Shown here piece by piece: positions 7,850 to 15,189 of a stretch of DNA of 23,812 bases (position 1 is the first letter of the stretch; each line of letters opens with the position of its first letter). The notes beneath the pieces were generated by a model, which was not told where the DNA came from, ran no database searches, and worked only from the letters and a program-made list of their open reading frames with translations. Source of the stretch: JBFIHF01 sp964411125 (GTDB taxonomy: Bacteria > Myxococcota_A > Bradymonadia > Bradymonadales > Bradymonadaceae); the NCBI GenBank assembly GCA_964411125.1, contig CAYPJU010000090.1, positions 1-23,812 of the forward strand. Direction: 5' to 3'. Both the position numbers and the translations under genes were made by a program.

Positions 7850-8652
7850 ACTTTCCACGGCGCCGTCCGATGCTCGCGCAGCTCGACCAGCATGGTCGCC
7901 GTCTCGTGAACGAGCGGGTGAAGATCTCCGGCGTTGCGGATCCGGCGAAGCGTCTGCACGTGCAGCGTGGGCAGGAGCTTCAACGCCAGCCCCGTCGCCG
8001 AATAAGGGTTCTGCACCAGCGCCTCGCGGACTCGGTGATCGGCGAGCCACCGCGTCGCCATCGCGACCTCTCGCAACAGATCGGGCGTCGTCGGCCGCCG
8101 CGATGCCACGACGAGGATGTCCGCCACACGCAGATTCGGATTCTTCAGCAGGTTCCGAATCACGAGCGCCTCGGGATCGAGGAGGAGGCGCTCCAGCAGT
8201 TGGCGATTCGACCCGCGGGCGAGGGACCGACGCTCTCCGATCGACACGTCGCGGTCGAGCGGGAGTCTCACCTCCGGAAGGCGCGCCGACCCCGTCAGGG
8301 CCCGGTGCGGTGGAGGATTTCGCAGCAACATCAGCACACAGGTCCGCTCGGCATCGGTGGCGGCGAGGAAGAGGTCCTGCAGCAGCTCGTAGTCTTCGTC
8401 GCCGAGGCGCTGCAGCCAGTCGGCGCAGGCCAGCATCGCGTCCATCTCCGGGCCTCTCCCCCACAGTGCGCCACGCACGAGCTGGTCGAGCCACCACACC
8501 GCTTGCTCCGGGTCGAGCGCACGGATGGCGCGATCGACCGCACTGCGCCGCATCGGCACTTCAGGGAGACTTCCGATGTGGCTCAGGGACGTCTCGTAGC
8601 CCGAGACGAGGTCGTCGGGGGCTTCGACGGGCTCCGGCGCATCCTCGCTCAT
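7846..8652 (-). CDS. Helical-repeat (HEAT-like) protein of unknown function
   Basis: 268 aa, ATG at 8652 overlapping the upstream stop (ATGA). It is predicted to be almost entirely alpha-helical. Residues 151-240 contain repeated helix pairs with the pattern LLLDPEALVIRNLLKNPNL, ADILVVASRRPTTPDLLREV, and then REALVQNPYSATGLALKLLPTL. The recurring L..NP / ..DP turns are typical of HEAT/ARM-like or DUF2336-like solenoids. Residues 1-30 are acidic and probably disordered. There is no signal peptide or catalytic motif. Such solenoids usually serve as protein-binding scaffolds; between a membrane zinc-ribbon protein and a P-loop NTPase it may link the two (inference). The gene is clearly real from its strict ATGA coupling on both sides. 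Confidence 0.75.
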   Translation of the reverse strand: MSEDAPEPVEAPDDLVSGYETSLSHIGSLPEVPMRRSAVDRAIRALDPEQAVWWLDQLVRGALWGRGPEMDAMLACADWLQRLGDEDYELLQDLFLAATDAERTCVLMLLRNPPPHRALTGSARLPEVRLPLDRDVSIGERRSLARGSNRQLLERLLLDPEALVIRNLLKNPNLRVADILVVASRRPTTPDLLREVAMATRWLADHRVREALVQNPYSATGLALKLLPTLHVQTLRRIRNAGDLHPLVHETATMLVELREHRTAPWKV

Positions 8653-10322
8653 GACTCGGAGTCTGAGATCGCCACGCGGTAGTCGAGTCCGTCGAGCGCT
8701 TTGTCGGCGAGCGGGTCGAACACGATGGTGAAATGGATCGTCCCCTCTTTCCCGACGTCGGCGACCTTCCCCGTCACCAGCTTCTGCAGCGCATCGTGGC
8801 TCTTCGTCGACCGCGCTTTCGAACGATCGATCTTCCCCCCTGCCCGTGCGTCCTTTGCCTGCACGGCCTTACCCTCTCCGTCGACGAGCTCGGCGTGCAG
8901 CTCGATGTTCCGGAACGATTTGTTGCTGTAGTTGCGAATCTTGCCGCTGACGACGACCGCGGTCTCGTCGCCGAGGTCCACCTCCCAGGCGCGCACGTTC
9001 TCGAGCCGAAGCGGTTCCTCGGGTGGTGGAGTCGGCGGTTCGACCTCGATCGTGCGGACCCATTCGGGGCGCGGTTCGAAATCGACGCCGGAATAGGCCA
9101 CCTCGAGCGTGTGGTCGAACCTCGCGAAGTCGAGGAAGGAGCCGGCGCGTGCGGCGGTGAATCCGAGCCCGGCGACGAGGACCACCAGACCGATGAAGAC
9201 GACGTCGAAGGCGCGGCGAATCGGCGAAACTTCCCCGCTGGGGGCGGCCACCGGTCGACGAGCCTGGATGCGTCCCGAGGGAGCGCGGACGGGCTCGACC
9301 GAGCGAGAGGCGCCGTTTCGAGGCGTTTCGATCCGAGCAGCGGGCTGTGGCTTCGGGGTGTCGACGACGTCGAGCCCGAGCTCGGGCGCCGACGGCTGCC
9401 GATGAGACCCCGAGACGGATGACGACGGGCGTTTGCTCGCCTGCTTTGCGGGAGTGCGCACCACTCCCTGGTCGGGGTCGAACTGGGCGACGTCGGAACC
9501 GAAGTTCGGATCCACGAGCTCCGAGGCGCTGCCGAACTCGGACTCGTACCCGCCGGAGAAAAATGCCTCGTCGCTCATCGGCGAACTCGGCGTGGTATCG
9601 AGCCCGGCGTGGGATCCGGTCGCGCTCGAGGGGATCTCCACGTCGAGATCGTCGCTCGACGGAGTGCTCGGCATCAACAACCCCATGTCCGCCGAAGAGA
9701 TCGGGTCACTGAACGCGTCGCCGAAGGGGTCGAAATCCGACGACAGGTCCTCGGACGCATCGGCGGCCTGCATCGGCTCGCCATCGAACAGATCGAGCGC
9801 GAGCGCGGCAGCCCCGAGCTGTGTCTTGGCGTCTTCGACTTCCCGGTCTTCGCCGACGAGCTCGATGTCGTCGTCGGCGAGCTCGAGGGATATCTCCTCT
9901 TCGTCGTCGAAGTCGTCGAAGTCGTCGAAATCGTCGGGAACTTCGAACGCCTCGGACGGCGCGCTGCCCAGGGCCTGGGTCGTGTTGCCCGCGGCTTCGG
10001 CCTCCTGCTCGCTCTTGCGCCCGGCGAGGGGGAAAGGGTTGTAGTCGGCGGCCGCGCTCTTGGAGCGCGCGGGAGGGCCGAACTGCGTACTCGCGCCGGC
10101 CTCGTCGTCGGCGTCGTCGTAGGCCGAGGACTCCGCCGGGGCGCCGAGCTGCGTCCGATCGTTGGCTTCGTTGGGGTCGAAGACCTCCAGGTCTCCGGCG
10201 GGGCTCATTCGAACGCGGAACGCGTGCGTGCAGGCCGAACATCGAAGCTTCGCCCCCTTGGCGGGGATCCGGTTGGCAGGAAGCCTGAACCCCGTTTCGC
10301 ATTTCGGGCAGCGGACGAGCAT
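8649..10322 (-). CDS. MJ0042-type zinc-ribbon, single-pass membrane protein with DUF3426-like C terminus
   Basis: 557 aa. The N terminus has the MJ0042 zinc-ribbon signature: CPKC at 5-8 and CSAC at 28-31, with GFRLPANRIPAKGAKLRC between. Residues 40-365 are long, acidic and low in complexity, including a DFDDFDDFDDEEE stretch (131-143) and four TQ motifs: TQLG (57), TQFG (79), TQALG (115) and TQLG (167). One transmembrane helix lies at about 373-392 (VVFIGLVVLVAGLGFTA). Residues 405-555 form a beta-rich domain (VVVSGKIRNYSNKSFRNIELHAELVD; GTIHFTIVFDPLADKALDGLDYRVAI) as in DUF3426 proteins. The topology would place the zinc ribbon and acidic region in the cytoplasm and the C-terminal domain outside. 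The start overlaps the upstream stop by one base (TGATG) and the stop overlaps the next start (ATGA). Confidence 0.85.
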   Translation of the reverse strand: MLVRCPKCETGFRLPANRIPAKGAKLRCSACTHAFRVRMSPAGDLEVFDPNEANDRTQLGAPAESSAYDDADDEAGASTQFGPPARSKSAAADYNPFPLAGRKSEQEAEAAGNTTQALGSAPSEAFEVPDDFDDFDDFDDEEEISLELADDDIELVGEDREVEDAKTQLGAAALALDLFDGEPMQAADASEDLSSDFDPFGDAFSDPISSADMGLLMPSTPSSDDLDVEIPSSATGSHAGLDTTPSSPMSDEAFFSGGYESEFGSASELVDPNFGSDVAQFDPDQGVVRTPAKQASKRPSSSVSGSHRQPSAPELGLDVVDTPKPQPAARIETPRNGASRSVEPVRAPSGRIQARRPVAAPSGEVSPIRRAFDVVFIGLVVLVAGLGFTAARAGSFLDFARFDHTLEVAYSGVDFEPRPEWVRTIEVEPPTPPPEEPLRLENVRAWEVDLGDETAVVVSGKIRNYSNKSFRNIELHAELVDGEGKAVQAKDARAGGKIDRSKARSTKSHDALQKLVTGKVADVGKEGTIHFTIVFDPLADKALDGLDYRVAISDSES

Positions 10323-10909
10323 CAGACCTCCGGAACGTTTCGCAGCGGATCGGTGACGGTGGCGGGCCGGCGTGGTTGCAGGTCACGCAGCGTCTTCTCG
10401 AGCCGTTGGACGGAGCGTTCGAGAGCCGACAACCGCTGGTCGAGATTCGCGACGTCACGCCGAATTTCGGGGATATGGGTGAGCTGATCGACCGAATCTC
10501 GCAAGCGGTCGTCGACCTTGCGCTGCATGTCGTCGATCGAGCGCTGCGTCGTGTCGATGAAGTCGCGGACCGCCTTCTGCCCCTCGTTCTCCAGCTCGTC
10601 GGCCTTCCGCTTCACTTCGTCGCGGATCTGGTTGACCGGGCTACTGATCTTCGTCGTGACGAAATCTCCGCCCGACTGGATGATCGTCCGCAGCGCGGAG
10701 AGAGGAAGGAGCCGTTTGTGCGATTTCTGCTGCTCGAAAATGATCTGAGCGAGCGTGACGTTGGTGATGTCTTCTTTGGTCTTGTTGTCGATGATGCGGA
10801 CGTCTTCGCCGTCCTTCACCATCGTCTGCACCTCATCGAGGGTGATGTAGGTGCTCTGCTCCGTGTCGTACAGTTTACGGTTCGAGTAACGTTTGATGAT
10901 CTTCGTCAT
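10322..10909 (-). CDS. PhaR-type polyhydroxyalkanoate synthesis regulator domain protein
   Basis: 195 aa. The N-terminal 65 residues (IIKRYSNRKLYDTEQSTYITLDEV, then VRIIDNKTKEDITNVTLAQIIFEQ) match the PHB/PHA accumulation regulator DNA-binding domain (PhaR_N) closely. In PHA producers PhaR binds DNA and PHA granules and represses the phasin gene. Residues 85-180 are a long amphipathic helix or coiled coil (VNQIRDEVKRKADELENEG... LDQRLSALERSVQRLEKTLRDL), in the position of the usual C-terminal phasin-like part. No PHA synthase or phasin gene is in the window, so the PHA link is uncertain; in Myxococcota this domain is often found away from pha genes. It begins 9 bp after the beta-barrel gene and overlaps the next start by one base. 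Confidence 0.85.
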   Translation of the reverse strand: MTKIIKRYSNRKLYDTEQSTYITLDEVQTMVKDGEDVRIIDNKTKEDITNVTLAQIIFEQQKSHKRLLPLSALRTIIQSGGDFVTTKISSPVNQIRDEVKRKADELENEGQKAVRDFIDTTQRSIDDMQRKVDDRLRDSVDQLTHIPEIRRDVANLDQRLSALERSVQRLEKTLRDLQPRRPATVTDPLRNVPEV

Positions 10910-10918
10910 ACGGTCGGA

Positions 10919-11812
10919 TCAGAAGTCGACGCCACCTGCGACCGTGAATTGGGGCACGTCGGCGATGACGCCTTCCAAGACGAGGTTCAGGATCCAGACG
11001 TTGATACGCGCACCGACGAAGAACCGGTTCACGTTCACCGTCTCGGTCGAGAAGACGAATTCGGGGCTGAAGGTCGTAGAGCCCATCCCGGACGGTTGGT
11101 CGCGGTCGATCTGCGGAGGACGCGGATCCTGGGGGAACGCGTTGAGCAGTCGGCTCGAACCGATCAGCCACAGCAACTGGTAGCCGAGGTACGGGGTGAC
11201 GACCATCGTGCCGGCGATACCGAACGCCTTGGAGATCGACATGTCACCGCCCGCCGTATAGAGGTTCATGTCGCGCGACCCCATCAACGTGTTGACGGAA
11301 CCGCGGAAGGCGAGGTCGGGGAAGTAGTAGAACCCTTCGTTGATGGCCCACTTGAGGTCGCCCCCGAGCATGAACATCTCGCTGCCGAAGACGTAGCCCA
11401 TGTTTCCGGCCACTTCGAACGAGAAGGGGAGTCCCTTTCGGATCTGCACGTGGCCCGTCGCCCAGGTCGAGCTCGGGTCTCCGTCTTCGACCGCGAGCTG
11501 CCAGTGCTCCTGGGTGTCGTCCACGACGCTCATGCTGATCATGGTGTTGAACGCGAAGCCGGCTTCACCGAGCGTTTCGGCGGGCGAGGCGAGTCGCGGC
11601 GCGATCACCTGGCCGAAATCTTGGACGAGCGCCCTGAAGAGATCGACGTTCGGGTCGACGATGCCGCACGCGTTCGTGCAGCTACCGAATTGCTGCGGGT
11701 CGAACTCGGCGAAACGGGACAGCACCAGGTCGTTGTCGAGAGCGAAGGCCGGCGCCACCGCGCACAGCGATGCTGCGACGACCAACATTTGGACCAGAAG
11801 GTTGCGAACCAT
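10919..11812 (-). CDS. Outer membrane beta-barrel protein, first gene of six-gene operon
   Basis: 297 aa. Residues 1-25 are a Sec signal peptide with a clear AFA cleavage site. The mature protein consists of alternating hydrophobic/polar strands with glycine and aromatic residues (FEVAGNMGYVFGSEMFMLGGDLKWAINEGFYYFPDLAFRGS; TMVVTPYLGYQLLWLIG; NRFFVGARINVWILNLVLEGVI) and ends in phenylalanine (GGVDF), the usual outer-membrane barrel signature. Two cysteines at about 45 and 49 (GSCTNACG) could form a disulfide near the N terminus. The start ATG has a strong GAGGAG eight bases upstream (11821-11826). The ligand or transported substrate is unknown. It is notable that an OM barrel heads an operon of otherwise cytoplasmic or inner-membrane proteins. 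Confidence 0.8.
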   Translation of the reverse strand: MVRNLLVQMLVVAASLCAVAPAFALDNDLVLSRFAEFDPQQFGSCTNACGIVDPNVDLFRALVQDFGQVIAPRLASPAETLGEAGFAFNTMISMSVVDDTQEHWQLAVEDGDPSSTWATGHVQIRKGLPFSFEVAGNMGYVFGSEMFMLGGDLKWAINEGFYYFPDLAFRGSVNTLMGSRDMNLYTAGGDMSISKAFGIAGTMVVTPYLGYQLLWLIGSSRLLNAFPQDPRPPQIDRDQPSGMGSTTFSPEFVFSTETVNVNRFFVGARINVWILNLVLEGVIADVPQFTVAGGVDF

Positions 11813-11820
11813 CGCTGGGG

Positions 11821-11826
11821 CTCCTC
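11821..11826 (-). promoter_or_regulatory. Ribosome binding site of the beta-barrel gene
   Basis: GAGGAG on the minus strand, eight bases before ATG 11812; it fixes the start of the first gene in the operon. Confidence 0.75.
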
Positions 11827-11848
11827 GCGGTGAGACAGAGTGCTTTGA

Positions 11849-11878
11849 GTCTTACACCAGATCCCCGAGATGCGACAA
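11849..11878 (-). promoter_or_regulatory. Weak sigma70-like promoter candidate for the six-gene operon
   Basis: TTGTCG (11878-11873) and TAAGAC (11854-11849) on the minus strand are 18 bases apart, with a 36-base leader to the start codon. Both boxes deviate from consensus; listed because the segment 11813-11960 must hold the operon promoter and this is the best match seen. Confidence 0.25.
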
Positions 11879-11960
11879 GCTCGTTGGGAAGAACCCCTCC
11901 TGGAACCATGCCCTTCGCCTTTCGGGCCGCGTCGATCCCCCATCCGTGGGCGGTCTTCGT

Positions 11961-12227
11961 TCAGCAATCACCGTCGGGATCCCACGTGCTGACGTTCAAC
12001 GAGCCACCGCGCCTGATCGCAGTTCGCTCGCCGTGCGCTTCGCACGAGGCATCACCGTCCACTTCCTCGGTATCGAGGCTACTGCCCGAGAGGCAGCTCG
12101 AGGCAACTCCAACGCATGCGGTCCCGTCGCACTGAACTTCGACGGTGCAAGACCCCGGCGGTTCGCCACACGAAAGGACGACTGAGGTGAACGAGCAAAG
12201 GGCGATGGTCGACAGAAAACGTTTCAT
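11961..12227 (-). CDS. Small Cys-rich lipoprotein
   Basis: 88 aa. Starts at ATG 12227 with GAGG five bases upstream. The signal peptide (MKRFLSTIALCSFTSVVLSC) ends in a lipobox-like VLSC with Cys20 as the lipidated residue. The mature part is only about 68 residues and contains six further cysteines (SCTVEVQCDGTACVGVASSC, SC, and the C-terminal DGDC), a spacing expected of a small disulfide-stabilised domain. I recognise no family. It lies between the regulator gene and the six-gene operon, with 148 bases to the latter, so it is probably transcribed on its own. Upstream (12296-12312) are two hexamers resembling those in front of the M23 peptidase gene. Confidence 0.7.
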   Translation of the reverse strand: MKRFLSTIALCSFTSVVLSCGEPPGSCTVEVQCDGTACVGVASSCLSGSSLDTEEVDGDASCEAHGERTAIRRGGSLNVSTWDPDGDC

Positions 12228-12295
12228 GGGATCCTCATCACGGGTGGGTGCACGCGCGATTCACGAGTGGTAGTGCCATGATTCCGCCGCAACAA

Positions 12296-12312
12296 CTTAC
12301 GGTGAGATTACA
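12296..12312 (-). promoter_or_regulatory. Possible direct-repeat operator before small lipoprotein gene
   Basis: On the minus strand, TGTAAT and CGTAAG start 11 bases apart (12312 and 12301), between the regulator's stop and the small lipoprotein's start. The hexamers resemble TGTAAG copies at 15103-15118. Tandem hexamers about one helical turn apart are what OmpR-type winged helices bind; the link to the adjacent regulator is inference. Confidence 0.3.
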
Positions 12313-12316
12313 TGCG

Positions 12317-15066
12317 CTACGGGCGTCGAGGATCTTCGCGTATCTGAACGCTCACCGTAGCCGGTATGGCATACCCACCTTCGAGGGTCACCACGACCTC
12401 CCCGAACGGCAGCTTCCGCAGCCGATTCATCGTCGTGTAGACCCTGGTTTGCGCCGCCTCGTACACGATGCGCTCGCCGGGCCAGCCGACCTCGACGAGG
12501 TCGTCGACCGACACCGGCTCGCCGGGCGCGGCGAGTCGCGCACGAACCAGATGCACCAGGATCCGTCGCAGAGGGCCGCGACGCCTCAGGTCGTAGCGTT
12601 CTCCCTCGAAGTCCGCCCACTTCCCGTCGACATCCACGACGAGGGCGGCACGGTCGGGTCGCGCCCCGACACGGCCGCGCACCAGGTATCGCGCCGCGTC
12701 GTCGAGGCGCAGCATGTAGATCCCCGGCACGTTCCNNNNNNNNNNNNNNNNNNNNNNNNNNNNNNNNNNNNNNNNNNNNNNNNNNNNNNNNNNNNNNNNN
12801 NNNNNNNNNNNNNNNNNNNNNNNNNNNNNNNNNNNACCAGGTATCGCGCCGCGTCGTCGAGGCGCAGCATGTAGATCCCCGGCACGTTCCACAGCGCGGG
12901 ATCGCAGCCCTCGACGAAGGCGTCGACCACGCTCTCCGCACCCTCCACCTCCTCGACGACCGCCGCGAGTAGTCGCCCGACCGGAGTGTCCGGCGCCGCC
13001 CCTTCACTCCCCCTGGCGAACCATTCAAACGCATCGAGGGCCTCGCCCCACCGCACGGACGCTCCGGGAGGACGGCCTCGGCGAAGCGAAGCGATTCGTT
13101 GGAGCGCGGTCGAGGGCTCCCCGCGCGCGAGGTCGCGGACCGCCGCCAACAAACCGGTATGAGCGAGCGACTTGGCCGACGCACTCAGCCGCGCGAGGTA
13201 GAACGCGTGGTCGAGGTGACCGTCGATCTCGTCCGGCGCGCATCGCGACGCCCACTCGACGAAGCCGAGCGTCACGAAGAACTCCATCGCAAGGTAGCGG
13301 GCGTCGCGCGCCAGCGCCGCGCGTTCCCGCAACGAATCCACCGCAGCGGCCTCGTGACCGAGTTGGAGCTCCACCATCGGCGGTATCGCCCCCCCGATCG
13401 CGAGCCGCTCGTGCGGATGGCGGTGCGCCATCAAGCGATCCAGCTCGCGGATCTCCTGGCGCGCCCGCTCGAACTCCCCGCGATCGTACGAGACGTACGA
13501 CATGTGGATCCAACTGCGCGCCTGCAGGTCTGCGTCCCCCGCCCGCCCGGCGATCCGCTGCACCCGTTCGTACACCTCTCGGGCAAGCTCGTGCCGCCCG
13601 ACCTCGTGGGCGGACGTCCCCACATCGAGCAACGACGACGCCGTCGACATGTCGTCGGGGAGCCGCTCGGCATCCTCGAGCAGCTCGGCGAGCAACTCGT
13701 CGAGGCGCTCCCGCTCCCCGTCGTCGACCAGGCACAGAAAGTACTGAGCCCCGGCCGTAACGCGCGCCGCAGTACCCTTGCCCGCCGTCTCCCACCCCGC
13801 CTTTGCCCAGCCTCGGGGAGCATGGCCGCTCGCCTGTCGAAAAGATCCCTTCGCGAGCTGCGCGGCGAGGTGAGCCCAGACCTCGGGGGCCTCGTCGGGC
13901 GGCCAGCGCCGGAGCAGCTCCGCGGCCGTGTCGGAGGTCCGCGCGAACGCGGACGTTCCGAAGGCCCCGAAAAACGTGCGGCTGAGGACCCGCGCCGCGA
14001 CTTCGTACGGGCCAAGCTCCATCAGCGCGTCGACCGCCGCCAGACCGGCGGCCACGTGCTCGGCCCACCAGCCGGGCGTCTCGTCGACGTGCCTCTCGGC
14101 CCACAGCACCACCCGTCGGTGGCGCTCGGCCCGAAGGGCGTCCGCCAGTTCGGCGTCCAGAAAGCGTCGCATCGCCCACAGCGTATGCCAGTGCTTGCCG
14201 TACTGCGTGTCGACGACCCGCAACCACGACTTGTGCTGGAGCTCCTGGGCGAGGGTCCAGACGTCGAGATCTTCCCAGAGGGCGGCGACGACCTCCGGAG
14301 CGAGCGGCGTGTCGAACCACGCGACGGTGGCCGCGACCTTTCGCTCCTCGTCGGACAAGAGATCCCACGACCACGCAATCGTGCGGTCGAGCGTGCCATG
14401 TCGCGCGCTCGAGCCCGAACCGACGATGTCGTTCGACGAGCGTAGCCGCGTCAACAGCTGCTCCGGCGACACGATCGACAGGCGCGAAGCGGCGAGTTCG
14501 ATCGCCAGCGGGAGGCCATCGAGCGCACTCGACAGCGTCGCGGCGACGGACTCCGCGAGTTCGGTGCCGACGCGCCCCGCCTGCTCGACCATCAGCGCCG
14601 CGCCATCCTCCGCTGCCAGCGGCTCCACGACGATCACGGCTTCCCCCGGCGCGCCGAGCGGCTCCCTCGATGTGACCAGGACGCGCAGGCGCTCCGTCGG
14701 GACACGCTCGACCAGCGCTCGGACGGCACCGACGACGTGCTCGGCATTGTCCAGAAAGAGCACCGCCTCCGGGTTGCGCTCGAGCGCCTCGACGATCCGC
14801 TCGACATCCGCATCTTGCGGCAGACCGAGGGCTAGAGCGGTCTGACCGTTGACGTCTCGACCTCGTTCGACCTCGTCGAGCCAGACCACGAGCACGGGAG
14901 GGGCCTCGTCGTCGAGCACGATCTCGCGCGCGAGGCGCGTCTTTCCGACACCTCCGGGGCCGAGCAGCGTCACGACGCCAGGTGTCTTCAACGCTTCTCG
15001 AATCGCGGCGAGCTCGCGTGTGCGGCCGACGAGTCTCGACCTCTCATTTTCGGAAGCGATGCTCAC
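12317..15066 (-). CDS. STAND-type ATPase regulator with C-terminal winged-helix domain (interrupted by assembly gap)
   Basis: Starts at GTG 15066. Walker A GPGGVGKT (36-43), Walker B AVLFLDNAEH (101-110), VLVTSREPLG (129-138) and GLPLAIELAA (184-193) together mark an NB-ARC/STAND ATPase. A long helical region (about 300-730) follows, probably a tetratricopeptide-like sensor. The frame appears broken at 12736-12890, but removing the 100 N and the 55-bp duplicate (155 bases) restores it exactly, giving 864 aa ending at TAG 12317. The last about 85 residues (RRGPLRRILVHLVRARL...VSVDDLVEVGWPGE...VYTTMNRLRKL...VVTLEGGYAI) are an OmpR/PhoB-type winged helix: conserved 'V..LW', the 'R..I..LR' recognition helix and a 'GYAI' wing. 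Most SARP/AfsR-type relatives have it at the N terminus. It is divergent from the M23 peptidase gene, a plausible target. Confidence 0.85.
12681..12890. other. Assembly artefact: 55-bp duplicate flanking a 100-N gap
   Basis: Bases 12681-12735, immediately left of the gap, are identical to 12836-12890, immediately right of it; the gap is 12736-12835. Overlapping contig ends of exactly 55 bases joined by N are what a de Bruijn assembly with k=55 leaves when scaffolding fails to merge. Collapsing the copy plus N restores the reading frame of the regulator. Confidence 0.9.
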
Positions 15067-15102
15067 TGCGCTCTCTCTCGACGGTCAGTCGTCTGACGGA
15101 AC

Positions 15103-15130
15103 TGTAAGGTAGTGTAAGTGGAGCTGTGAA
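15103..15130 (+). promoter_or_regulatory. Direct-repeat operator candidate in divergent promoter region
   Basis: TGTAAG at 15103, TGTAAG at 15113 and TGTGAA at 15125 lie in the 123-bp space between the regulator (minus) and the M23 lipoprotein (plus). Starts are 10 and 12 bases apart, so all three lie on about the same helix face. This fits head-to-tail binding by an OmpR-type winged helix; regulation of both genes by the regulator is inferred. Confidence 0.4.
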
Positions 15131-15189
15131 CTCTCGTGATTTACCGTTCGATGCGGTGGCGGTGAAAATTTGGAACGAGGACCCACGGA

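Noticed and set aside
12262..12280. TGGCAC before the small lipoprotein as a sigma54 promoter
   Set aside because: The -24 box is present on the minus strand but CTCG stands where TTGC is needed.
12586..12892. Regulator as a frameshifted pseudogene, or two overlapping truncated genes
   Set aside because: The 55-bp duplicate plus 100 N explains the break exactly, and removing it restores the frame.
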